A stretch of DNA of 64,000 nucleotides, from the NCBI GenBank assembly GCA_047967505.1, contig CM106539.1, one strand, 5' to 3'. Below the pieces are notes generated by a model. It saw only the letters and a program-made list of their open reading frames with translations, did no database searches and was not told the DNA's origin. How positions within the stretch are numbered: position 1 is the stretch's first letter; every line of letters starts with the position of its first letter. This stretch comes from Dipteris shenzhenensis (lineage: Eukaryota > Polypodiophyta > Polypodiopsida > Gleicheniales). The position numbers were made by a program, and so were the translations under genes. Positions 54,147 to 64,000 of the stretch are shown here, one piece after another.

Positions 54147-55172
54147 CCAGTGATTGATTGTATTTTGATATTTTGGCTTCTAAAAATTCAAATTTACCCA
54201 AATAATAATGTGGGATCGAGTGCTGTAACTGCTGGCCTTCTGTGTTGGTCTTTCACAACCTCAAACAGTTTACCGAGTCTAGAAGTAAACCAGAATTTTA
54301 AGCAGAGCAGAGCTTGCAGACTCCTGAGATAACAAATTGGTTCGTAAGATGCCTCTATATGAGTAAATGTCTCATCTTATAGTAGTGTAACTGTCATGTC
54401 ATTTTATCGAACTCTCAACTCCCCCTAATCAGAGCTCATGCTCTATTTGCATATGGAGCCCAACTAAGAGTACTTTGTAGAATTGATTAACATATATTTT
54501 CTGAGCACACTCCAATATAGCACAACTGCTAGTGACTTCCCAGCATATACCCTATGTCACTTGAACATATATTCATCAGTTAACTCTGAATTCATATTTG
54601 CAAGAGGACAAATATGGCCTCTGTCAGTAGCATAACCCTTTGTTGCTTCTTTTGATACGAAATTAATGTTCCTGGTTTTCCTTTCTCCATTCATTGTTGC
54701 AAGCAAGGAAAGCACATTCCCATATAAATTTCTTTCCAGTTTCAGGCTTTGACTCTTTAAAAGCACCTTATTTTAAACACCTTATACAACCTCCCAGACA
54801 AAGGGTCAGCATTAATCCCATACAGCCAGTCAAAGCAAAATCAAGCAGCTAGCAGCTCTAATGAAGTCTTGACAATCATGTGGAGAACAACTAATTTTTC
54901 ATGCCCAGAAGCACTTTACAACTATGAATATCACCCTTTGAAGCTCCTCTACTACAACAGAGGTTTTAAATACCACTTTACTTGAACCACACATTAAAAG
55001 AGGATATCCCTATGACTCTCCCCTTGTATATCAAGAAACACTTTGCTCTTCTGGATGACATGTCAGATGGAATATTTGCACCATTGACAGATACAACCTC
55101 AGCACAAAATCTCTATGAAGCAACTGTTTTTCTTGAACTTCGTCTGTTTAAATCCACCAAATCCGTAGCAAA
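54147..55172. other. Non-coding DNA of the right duplicate
   Basis: Same as 42926-43952 in the left copy, with two or three substitutions. No coding homology found. Confidence 0.45.
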
Positions 55173-55342
55173 TTAATCAACTGAGTTTTTCGAATACTCT
55201 TTCACCACCACAAAGTTTCCAAGCCTTTGGGGTACTTGCTCCAGATCTCTGCCCTCATGCCACCACTCACCAACAAAAACTCCAGGACCAGCAGGGCGGA
55301 GATAGTCAAAACAGCAATCATTGAAGGGCCATGGTTGTTTAG
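55173..55342 (-). other. Orphan 3' exon of an unidentified gene (right copy)
   Basis: Identical in content to 43953-44122: acceptor TTGTGCAG, KQPWPFNDCCFDYLRP to KEYSKNSVD and a TAA. Confidence 0.35.
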
Positions 55343-55400
55343 CTGCACAACAATCAAAATCGTTAAGGAAACAAAAAATATCTTTAATATCAATTGATGA

Positions 55401-55714
55401 CTCTCTCTCTCTCTCTCTCTCTTGGAGGATGTAGGCCTTCGGAGATCAGCCCACGATAGTGAGGTGACAGCATATGGCACACACGTGCTGCATATGGGGA
55501 GCTCACATGGCTTAGCGATATTCAATGGCTTGCCACGATGGCCAGGGTCAAATGCTTCACATGTTAAAATCACAAAAGGAGGGACGAGTATGGTTGATTA
55601 TTTGATAGGATCGCCGGCACTGATACAGGATATACAAAGCTTTGAGATCTCGGGTAGACCTATTGGTCTGGCAGCTGACCATTCTCTTTCGTCATCCACT
55701 CTGGCGTCTGGACA
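55401..55714 (+). pseudogene. LINE-2 endonuclease end, 5' part
   Basis: The endonuclease C-terminal half (AIFNGLPRWPGSN, VDYLIGSPALIQDI, GLAADHSLSSSTL) runs up to the hAT insertion. The frame resumes at 60152 after the hAT and one GATGAGAG copy are set aside. Upstream the LINE is cut at a (CT)n run. Confidence 0.75.
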
Positions 55715-55722
55715 GATGAGAG
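55715..55722. repeat. hAT target-site duplication, left
   Basis: GATGAGAG, repeated at 60144-60151. Confidence 0.95.
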
Positions 55723-56263
55723 CATAGTCACAAGAAACGTTTCGTCCGTTTCGTTGTTTCGAGGTTTCGACAGGTTTTGTTTCATTTCGTTTTGAATCTT
55801 CGGACGAAACGGATAGGTTTCGAAATGATACTTGATATATACAAGGATAGGGGCAGGTAAGACATGTTATATTCAAGTTTAGAGTGAACAAAGTGAAATA
55901 CAAGTGTCAAGTCCTTAGTCAAGACACCCAGTGTCTAGGTAATCCAAAACACAAACACATTCAGAATTTAAGTCTCCTTTCTCAAGTTTCAAATTTAGAC
56001 CAATTAATATTTATGGAGTCAAAACTTAAAAGCATATTGACATTGGACATTGGATTCTAGCATCTAGAGATATGAACATCACTGATTCATTGAAATTTGA
56101 ATCTAGATATATGAGTCATTACTTTCCAAAATGTCAAGTAAATATAAGTTCCCAAAATAGACATATGAAATAATAAGTTCCCAAAGTGACGAGTTGTAAG
56201 CTCAAACTTCAAAGTTCCAAAAATGAGTAGCATGAGTGATAACAAATCATAATTTGAAACTAC

Positions 56264-59200
56264 TCAGTGCTCACTACTCTCTCTACCAAGTTCACTATCA
56301 CTATCTGCATCTTCATCTGTGGATTCTATGGCATCGGAACTCTCTTCCTTCTCTACCCTTGCTACCATCTCCTCAAAGGAATCACTACTATGACCACTAG
56401 TAGCAAGGGTACGACCACGATCTCGTCGGCGTCTATAACAGCGTGGTGAAGATGAAGTGCCAATGCTTGCAATCAAGGGTGGTGCACTAGTAGATGCTTG
56501 TGCAATAACCCTTGATTGCGAACGTGTGACGCGTCGAAAGTGTGCGTCATCCTCTCGAAGGAAATCATATGCTATATCCTCATCGCTGCGCCTTTGGATG
56601 AATGATATATCAATATTCTCCCCTCGAGCCAAGCCTCGCTCAAGCTTTCTTAGAACTTCAGGATCAACCTCTTCACCTTCCAATGTAACACTTCAGCCCC
56701 TTCAGCCCCACTGGTACTTTCTTTGTCTTTGAACCGCTCCAAGAGACGAAGGTTGGCATTTACATAGACCAACCTATCAAGCTGTGATGTGCTCAATCTG
56801 TAACATGATACATCACATAAAACGTAAATATTTTGAACTAAAACAAGATTGAAAATGCATCTAGATTCTAATTAGTCATGATTCGTAAAATTGGAGAAGA
56901 CTCAAGACTCAAGAAATGCATCCAACCATTCATAACTTATAAGTTGGATTACCTATTTCTTTTCTTAGTATGATGTCCGCACATATGCTCCATATGTGCT
57001 CAGCTGATCCACTAGTACAATCCTGTGATAAAACTCGAAGAGCTAATCTTTGCAAAGTGGGAGTAAGTCGCCCATTTATCTCCCACCATGATACAGCAGA
57101 TTTCCTTTGCTCTAGACTCATAGCCACATCTCGCCTGAATTGGCTACGGTCATGAACATAGAGGACAGACTCTCTTTCAATCCTATAAGATGAGTCATGG
57201 ACATTGCTTTAGTGTTAGATAGGAATTAGGATAATGATTCATAAGTAGACTTTAAAGGCATGCATGCCAGAGTCAAAAGAGGTTGCAAGTAAAAGCTTAT
57301 TGATCGCACAATATACTAGAATCAAGAATCAAGATACTTAGAAGTTAGTACTCACATTCCTTGCTCTTCAGAGGGGATAACTGTATCCACATAGGATGTC
57401 CATCCATTCATAAGAACAATATCGGACCAATGACTTTCCTGCTTGTACAATGGATGCACGATGTAGGAAACAATATGGATTGGTTTATGAAACCAGTTCC
57501 ATCTTTTTGTCCATATGGCACGAAGATCATCCACCCTGTAAATTGCAATATATTAAATTTCAATACTATGTATAAATAAACATTCTCTAAATTCTATGTA
57601 GCAGCTCATGAGTCATGATAGAATCACTAAAGAGTTTGCATACCTATGACTTGAGAGAGATCTACAATTGAGCATACTCTCTTTAAGCTTTTGCATGTAG
57701 TGATAAAGATGACTCATTGTACTTCCCTCATGGTCAAATAATCTTAAAATGAAGTACAAAGGTGCAATGGCAGCCTTTATGGCTGCAGCTTCTTCCCAAA
57801 ACATACTGTCCAAGATGTATGAAGTGATTGTACATGCCTCCGCTTTGCGGCTTCCTCTCCAAGCTTCCCACTCTTCACTACAAACGAGATGCCTAAGCGC
57901 ATCTTTCGTTTGTGTCATCCTACAAGTTTAGGACAAGTTAAGAATCAAAATTTGAATACATAAGTATTAAGAATTGAAATGAACTCTCAATTGGCTAGCT
58001 AAAAAAGGATGTTGACTTACCTTTGAAGAACAAGAAAGAGATAGCCAAATCTTGTCTTAGATGGCTTCACAAGATCATACTTGCATACTGCTCTGAAAAG
58101 AGCTAATGCAAGGCTCTTTCTTGTTATGAACTTGATGATTTGGCTTGCTTTATTAAGAGTAGATTGCACCCAATCCAACTTGGCAATGTCCTCCATCATC
58201 AAGTCCATCGAGTGAGAAGCACATGGAGTCCAAACAATGCTTTTATAATCTCTCTCAACCAATTCTCCCATCTTGGCACAATTGGAGCCATTGTCAGTAA
58301 TAATTTGGACCACATTTTGTGGCCCAACCTCCTCAATGGCATTTTTAATGTGTCCATAAATCCATTCCCCAGTGATACTCAAGCCAGGGGTGGAGGCATC
58401 AACTACACGAAGTAATGTAGTGCCAGCACAAGATGAGACCAAGATATTTATCATGTGGCGCCGCCGCTGGCCACATATGGCAAGTCACAAGAATCAAGAT
58501 CCATAAGTAAATCATACATTTGTTATTAATACTAAAATCAGCCACCACAAATCTTACCAAAGACTCAGGAGTCAAGAGTGAAGGGTTGTACTTATAACTT
58601 ACAGTGTCACTCCATCCATCTGACACGATGCTACAACCATATCGCTCCCAACAAGCTCTCAAACCCACAAGCTCCTCTTGAATCTGCCTCACTTGGTTTG
58701 TCAAGTGGGTAGTTCTCAAGGACTCAGAATTTGCTGGTTGTAGACCTGTAGCTCCTGCTGCGGCTGCTGCCACAAGTGCACGATGGAACTTTTGGTATGC
58801 TGGACACCGAGCTATGTTGAAAGCAAGGTTGCATTAATAGAAGAAACGATGCTCAGCTATTTGAGCCTCTTGCTTCAACTTTGGAGCAAAGCTAGCATCA
58901 AGGGTGATTTAGCGTCTTGGCAGCTCTCTTCCCCTCTTTCTTGTTGTTGCAGCCTTGAGATGAATATGGGAGGATGTTGGGATCCTCTCATGACCCACAG
59001 CAACACTAACAAAGCTTGATGAATGTAGAGAAGCCACAACATGCGAGGGAGCTTCATCTGCATTGACATTGGATAAAGACTCACCAATGTTGGAAGACTC
59101 CGGGGTGATATGAACTTGGGAAGAAGCCCCAGTATTACTTTGAGAAGACACTTGAACTGAGGTTCTTGTTGAAGTAGAGACCCCTCTTTTCAGCGCTTCA

Positions 59201-59517
59201 CTTTCCTTGGCTTCTTGCACCTTCCCATCAATTATCTCCAAAGGCAAAGGTAGAAGGAGCAATGACCGGACCTCTTCAACAAACTTTGATGGCAATCCAT
59301 CATGGACCAAAAAAATACCTTCTAGAACATGAGTGCAGCCATGTGTTCCTTGTGCTCTCTCCCAAATGTAATGTGCCTTCACCCGGTTTGATGCTCCTCG
59401 AATTGTTTCCCCACAATACTTGCAAACCACACATTTTGTGCCAGAAGTACCATATTTGCTAATGAGAACTGAATCTTGCCAAACATCATGCTGAGTGGGA
59501 GACTTGAGAGGAGGCAT
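56264..59517 (-). pseudogene. hAT transposase (BED finger, DUF659, hAT C-terminal)
   Basis: Starts at an ATG at 59515-59517 (MPPLKSPTQHDVWQDSVLIS). A BED-type finger (CKYCGETIRGASNRVKAHY) and Ser/Thr-rich linker follow, then TAA codons at 58909 and about 58834 in otherwise continuous coding (EHRFFY_CNLAFNIARCPAY). DUF659 spans SIVSDGWSDT, a GTAAGT intron, then INILVSSCAGTTLLRVVDAS, IITDNGSNCAKMGE and VWTPCASHSMDLMMEDIAKL. Exons follow near 57920-57643, 57537-57355 and 57180-56950, where the dimerisation block reads SAVSWWEINGRLTPTLQRLA and VLSQDCTSGSAEHIWS. The last exon is 56800-56264 (RLVYVNANLRLLERF). A one-base loss near 56672 shifts that exon relative to the left copy. The two stops and the shift make this copy non-autonomous. 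Confidence 0.88.
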
Positions 59518-60143
59518 GATGGAGAAGGCCTTGAAATTTGGGAAGAAACAGAGAATTGGGGCAAATTGGGCTGCTGCTCCTTGAGCAGAACCAAAAAACA
59601 GCAGCAACAAAGGGGATGGTGGGCAGGACTGTCGATGGCAGCAGGCCCTAGGCGTGGGCGTCGATTGCAACCTGTTTGTGCAAGTCGTCGATAGCGTTGA
59701 TGCTTGTGCAAGCAACAGGTCGTTGATGGCGCCAGTTAGCGCAGGTCTCCCTTCTAGCCTCTAGGCCTTGTGTTAGTGGTGGCTAGCAGCAGCTAGCTTG
59801 AGCCTTGCAAGCAGCCTGCAGATCAACGGAGCAACGGCAGTGCTAGGCTCTAGCACATATGCTAGCCCACGGGCCACGAGCCACAAGCTCATGTGAGCGT
59901 AGGAAGCATAGGGAGCAGATGCGGGCTGCGGACTGGAGAGGATGCTGAGTAACGAAATCAGGCCGGGAGGATCGCAATCGATTCGCTAAGGGCAGAAAGG
60001 AAAAAACGGGGCAAAAACGCCTTTTTGGGATTTGGGACGAAACATGCGTTTCGTTGGGAGCGTTTCGTATTGTTTCGAAACATTTCGGCACGAAACGTTT
60101 CGTCTTGTTTCGACAGGACGAAACGCGTTTTCATGTGACACTG
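59518..60143 (-). promoter_or_regulatory. hAT 5' region
   Basis: Non-coding DNA between the transposase start and the right TIR, with the CGAAACG-rich subterminal array at 60040-60130. Confidence 0.6.
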
Positions 60144-60151
60144 GATGAGAG
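60144..60151. repeat. hAT target-site duplication, right
   Basis: GATGAGAG, matching 55715-55722. Confidence 0.95.
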
Positions 60152-62505
60152 AGGCAGTGTCCTTCAACCCCCCATTCCCGAGATACCACTTTACTGAGGA
60201 GACATTACATGTATGCAGCTGCGAGGTACGAGATAGCCTACAGAATCTAGACATGAGTGGATCTCTGGATGAATGCACTAGTCGCTTAGCAGAGATATTA
60301 CATGAGTCAGCAACATGTGCTTTCCCACCTAGAGTACCTCCTGCCCTCGCACTCGACTGCCCACAAAATGGTTGGTACGATGGAGAGTACAAAGAAACTC
60401 GGGCTCATTTGCAACGAGAGATTACACTTGGTGTCCATACACATAGCCAGGCAAGGATGCTCTTTCGTTGCCTTGTGTGAAAGAAGCCGCCTGACTACCT
60501 AGCGAAGCTTGAGGCAAAGATATACCAACTGTTCTTGGGGCAGGACAGCAAGAAAGCATGGTGGATGTTCCATGAGAGGCAGTTACCGATCTTGATTACA
60601 GAGCCAGAGACATGGCATGATTATGCTAGATCCATGTATGATGTTCCAGGGCAGCCACCCATGCCTCACCCATCGATTTCTAGGCCGACACACTGTACTT
60701 GAGAAGAAGGTGTGGGATGCGATTGCACGTTTGAAATGGGAAGGCATACGATCATGATGGACTGGTTGCAGAGCATTTTACACATGCAGGAACGAGTATG
60801 GTGCTTCTATTAATGGGCATGTTTAGCTGTGAGGGCTTTCTGGCCAGCTGGCCAGATCATATGATAGTGCCATTGTTCAAAAGTAGTGATTCCAGGTCTC
60901 CTAGTAATTATCGCACGATTATGATTGGCCAAATTTTATGGATCTATATTGGAGCATGAGCTGAGTGATTGGGCAGAGAACAGAGACTTGAGAGCAGCTA
61001 GACAGGCCGGTTTTAGATGGGGGCTTCACTACCCTGGATCACATCTTCACACTGAGAGCCATCATTGAGGAGGGACGAGCACGTGGACAGCAATGAGGAA
61101 AAGGGAGGATCTACTACTGCTTTGCGGATTTTCGCAAGGCTCTTGATACAGTACCACATGCTCGTTTGATGCAGAGATTGCAGGACATCGGTGTACCCAA
61201 GACGGGGGATTTACACATTGCATGAGACGGTGACTGGTAGAGTCCAGGCCCCCGCGGGGATGTCCGACATGGTGGTTAGCACTATTGGAGTGAAGCAGGG
61301 TATTGACAGAGGGGGAGGAGCTGGAGCTAGTCTAGATACTGATCTTGTTATGCGCAGATGACTAGTACTTATCTCAGACTCACCGAAGGGATTGCAGCAG
61401 CATCTAGACGCATTACAGGATTTTTGTATGGATAGAGACCTCTCGGTGAACCTTGGGAAAACCAAGATTATGGTGTTCAACACCTCGGCAGCATGGATCA
61501 CCAGATTTGATTGCACTTTCACCCTCGAAGGAGAGGCGATTGAGCTGGTCCGGGAGTATGTTTATCTTGGGTTTACCTTCACAGGGCCACGGTGCTCACT
61601 GAGAGGGGCATCAGAGGCCAGGCTGACACGATCATATACAGCATTGGTGGCACTGGAGAGACAATGTGCACATATTCAGTTTCAGGAGCCACGCACTAAA
61701 TTATGACTCTTTGATACTATGGTGTCACCCACTCTTATATGGAGCAGCAGTTTGGGAACTGAGTCTTTACCATACCAGAAAACAGCATTGGTGGCACTGG
61801 AGAGACAATGTGCACATATTCAGTTTCAGGAGCCACGCGCTAAATTATGACTCTTTGATACTATGGTGTCACCCACTCTTATATGGAGCAGCAGTTTGGG
61901 AACTGAGTCTTTACCATACCAAAAAACAGGATCTCAAGGGCAGATGGACACATGTGGACGCAAAGCAGCAGATATGCCCGCTTCGTGGGAGAGAGGCTGA
62001 GATAGAGGAGCATTACATATGCAAATACACCGTTTACTACGATATCTGGGGGAGGTATCATTGCTTGTTCAGAGAGGGTTTTGGGCCTTTGTGTCAGGTT
62101 ATGGAGTTTGAGGATCAAAGATGTCTGCGTCTACTCCTGCTAGAGATTCAATGTCGCCAATCGGCCATCTTGAGGAAGCAGACCTCTGTCAGACCCACTC
62201 CCCATCCAGAGATCTGTCACTGATTTCTTTAAAGTAGTCCACCAGCTATCGTGCCACCTACACCAGCAGCAGCCTCTGCACCAACACCCCTCAGTCGCCA
62301 GCAACCACCATCCTCTTCAAGCGGGATCACTTTGGATAGAGCATGTGCACTCAGTCGAGCACGGCGTCCCCAACTACCAAGGTCATGCCCCAGGCGCCCT
62401 TTCCATAGACAAATTCAGGCCATCATTGCGCGACATCGGGGGCATCTGCCGAGACTTGCTGATCTCTCTGGCCTACATAGCATCATGATGGATAGACTGG
62501 GATGA
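60152..62505 (+). pseudogene. LINE-2 linker and reverse transcriptase, decayed
   Basis: Continues the LINE-2 frame after the hAT with EAVSFNPPFPRYHFTEETLH. Linker blocks are SKKAWWMFHERQLPILI and DYARSMYDVPGQPPMPHPS. RT pieces in shifting frames: VPLFKSSDSRSPSNYRTIMI, YYCFADFRKALDTVPHARLM, DRDLSVNLGKTKIMVFNTS, REYVYLGFTFTGPRCSLRG and MVSPTLIYGAAVWELSL. The YADD region is missing or too degraded to see (about 61200-61380). A 144 bp tandem duplication lies at 61638-61925. A Pro/Ser-rich tail to 62505 may be the C-terminus. RT style is unlike LINE-1, so this is a different clade. Many stops; inactive. Confidence 0.7.
61638..61925 (+). repeat. 144 bp tandem duplication in LINE-2
   Basis: ACAGCATTGGTGGCACTGG to the CATACCA stretch occurs twice, from 61638 and 61782, with one or two changes. 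Confidence 0.9.
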
Positions 62506-62980
62506 GCGGGAGAAAGCAGTATCTCAGATAGTTTGTATCTATAGAGTTCACCTCTTCATACCCTGACACAACCCCAGCACTCCTAAAACCTCTGATCTGC
62601 AAGCAAACACAAGAACACACCAAACGTGAGGAAACTGAGTAGGCTGCTCACCACCCAACCACGACTTCTACAGGATGCGATCCCGAATCAGGAGATGTCC
62701 CCTCCGAGCCACGAGCTGAGCTACTGGCACGAACTCCCAACCAGATCCTAACCAGCCTGGTGTCCCATACCACCAGGTGGTGCTATGAAGCCTGGGATCT
62801 GCTACTGGGCCTTGGGCTACGCTATGATGCAGGCGCGCATCCGCGACTCAATCCAAGATCAGACCTAGCACCTGGGAACAAGACTTGCTCCCATCGGCTC
62901 TCTGAAAACTAAACCTCTGGGCCCTTTATATAGACTTGGGCGCCAAGCACCAAAAATAGCGAAGACCTCTAACTGGTTCG
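62506..62980. other. Non-coding DNA before LTR-E
   Basis: No coding homology. A TATA-like CTTTATATAGACTTGGG lies near 62928, which could be part of another element's promoter. Confidence 0.35.
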
Positions 62981-63198
62981 TGTTGGGGTAAAGGCACATT
63001 GCCACCCCTTTATTAAAGATAGGACATCTATGACTGTCTTAAGACAGTCATAGGGTAAAACCTAATCCTAATAAAACTAATGAGTTTGTGGTGTGGCTCA
63101 TCACTTCACACCCGCACATTTGAGTCTCTCACTCTCTCTCACTCTCTCCCCCTTTTGCTCTTCTCCCTGTTTCCTTCCCTCTCAACTGGTATCAGAGC
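62981..63198 (+). mobile_element. Short LTR (LTR-E) with primer-binding site
   Basis: 204 bp LTR from TGTTGGGGTAAAGG to CCCTCTCA (63184), then AC and TGGTATCAGAGC at 63187-63198. Same terminal style as LTR-D at 12603 and copia-B. No gag follows before the window edge. Confidence 0.75.
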
Positions 63199-64000
63199 CT
63201 CTTCTCCCTCTACCCTTGCCTACCCACCCCCTCGACCTCTACCTAGCCTCTGCAAGGGCAATAGCGCAGCAAGGGCCAACGGGCCAGCAGGCGGCAGCGC
63301 GAGCAGGAGCGCAGGGCGCGGGCAGGAGCGCAACTGCTAGCTGCAGCAGGGCGGCGCCGAGCCGCGCCAGCAGCTGCTAGCTGCTACAGCCTTCGGGCTT
63401 CGTCCAGGCGTCGCGCAGGTTCGCGCAGGTTCGCGCAGGTGTACGGCCGTACGGCCGTCCGTACCGTCGTCCGTACAATACGGACGTCGCCTGTCTCTTG
63501 GTGACTGCGACAGGGAGGTGTTCCCTTTTATCTGCAGGAAGCAGCGTTAGGCATCTAGGCACGCAGGCCTAGGTGGCATTTGAGGAAGATAAAGAAAATT
63601 TCGATTTTCTTCAAGAGCACAACAGGTACATTTGTACCCTGCACAGGTACACAAGTACAAAAGTACAGCAGGTACACTTTTTTTTTTGGGAAGAAGAGAA
63701 GGAGAAAGAGCACTCTGCTCTTCATTCAGGATCATCTTTCAGTTCTCAAAACTGTGTTTTCTTGAAAGTACAGCAAGTACCTTCATCTCCCTCGTGCTTG
63801 AGGTGAACAGAACCACAGTGTGTGGTTGATTGCACAGTTATCTGTTTTCGTGAAGGAAATGCCTTGATTTTGCAAAGGACTCTTATGCTTTTACTGGGTT
63901 TGAATCTCAGTTTACGGGTGAGCAGATCATAGGGCTTTTGCCTGGCAGTTGATGCTTTGTATGCCTTGAGGTAGTGTGGTGCCAGAGAGCACACATTTGC
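63199..64000 (+). other. Leader-like DNA after LTR-E
   Basis: GC-rich first part with direct repeats of GGTTCGCGCA near 63418-63440 and a palindromic CGTACGGCC cluster at 63440-63486, then AT-rich DNA with repeated AGGTACA/AAGTACA words at 63624-63690. No coding frame with homology. Probably the leader of the LTR-E element. Confidence 0.45.

Larger units (their letters stand above)
51778..56722. repeat. Right copy of the giant direct repeat flanking LINE-1
   Basis: Partner of 41351-45503. It continues without a break into the rest of the hAT, so it represents the undisturbed target sequence, and it carries the 833 bp missing from the left copy. Confidence 0.95.
55723..60143 (-). mobile_element. 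hAT transposon, complete with TIRs
   Basis: 4421 bp with ends CATAGTCACAAGAAACG and, inverted, CAGTGTCACATGAAAACG, and the 8 bp duplication GATGAGAG typical of hAT. Both subterminal regions (55733-55830 and 60040-60130) are dense in CGTTTCG/CGAAACG words, a likely array of transposase-binding sites. The transposase gene lies on the minus strand. Confidence 0.93.

Overview
The window is nuclear DNA from a land plant with a large, repeat-dominated genome. It carries spliced genes with GT-AG introns, a TBL/PMR5 cell-wall O-acetyltransferase gene, Ty1/copia and Ty3/gypsy elements primed by initiator-tRNA-Met-type sites, L1-like and other LINEs, and a hAT transposon. The repeat families and splice style would fit a fern or a gymnosperm, but the sequence alone does not settle the species. 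Only one gene looks like an ordinary host gene (TBL, minus strand, 38.5-40.1 kb).

0-7.2 kb. A minus-strand gene of unknown family (open from 853 to the window edge) is divergent from a six-exon plus-strand gene (3306-5406). The plus-strand gene encodes a CENH3-like histone H3 fused to a Ulp1/C48 cysteine protease. The 2.2 kb between them holds six copies of a ~75 bp palindrome and three CACGTG sites. Downstream, a broken minus-strand gene of unknown function (5640-6933) abuts the fusion gene. This is the most unusual locus of the window.

7.4-15.5 kb. Decayed element ORFs; a copia element (8620-~12597) whose integrase/RT half lies inverted relative to gag/protease; an orphan short LTR with primer site; and another decayed repeat ORF.

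15.5-27.1 kb. Copia-A (minus strand) with complete copia-B (18548-24377) nested in its integrase, bounded by a 5 bp CAATA duplication. Copia-A carries eleven in-frame TAG codons where glutamine is expected. Its 5' LTR is missing, and the flank runs into a ~730 bp almost pure purine tract.

27.1-38.5 kb. Tandem repeats, then a second locus (28.3-32.5 kb) with decayed relatives of two unknown gene families from the first 7 kb, plus a third unknown minus-strand gene. A G-rich tract follows, then gene-poor DNA with minisatellites, a strong 45 bp-arm foldback and a copia relic.

41.4-62.5 kb. A GC-rich L1-type LINE (LINE-1, 45504-51777, minus) sits between two almost identical direct repeats of 4.15 kb (41351-45503) and 4.95 kb (51778-56722). 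This has the geometry of a giant target-site duplication. Each repeat contains a gypsy integrase relic, a 131 bp tandem array, an orphan exon, the endonuclease end of a second LINE (LINE-2) and the beginning of a hAT element. In the right copy the hAT is complete (55723-60143, 8 bp TSD GATGAGAG) and splits LINE-2, whose RT continues to ~62.5 kb. The window ends with a short LTR and primer site (62981-63198) and non-coding leader-like DNA.
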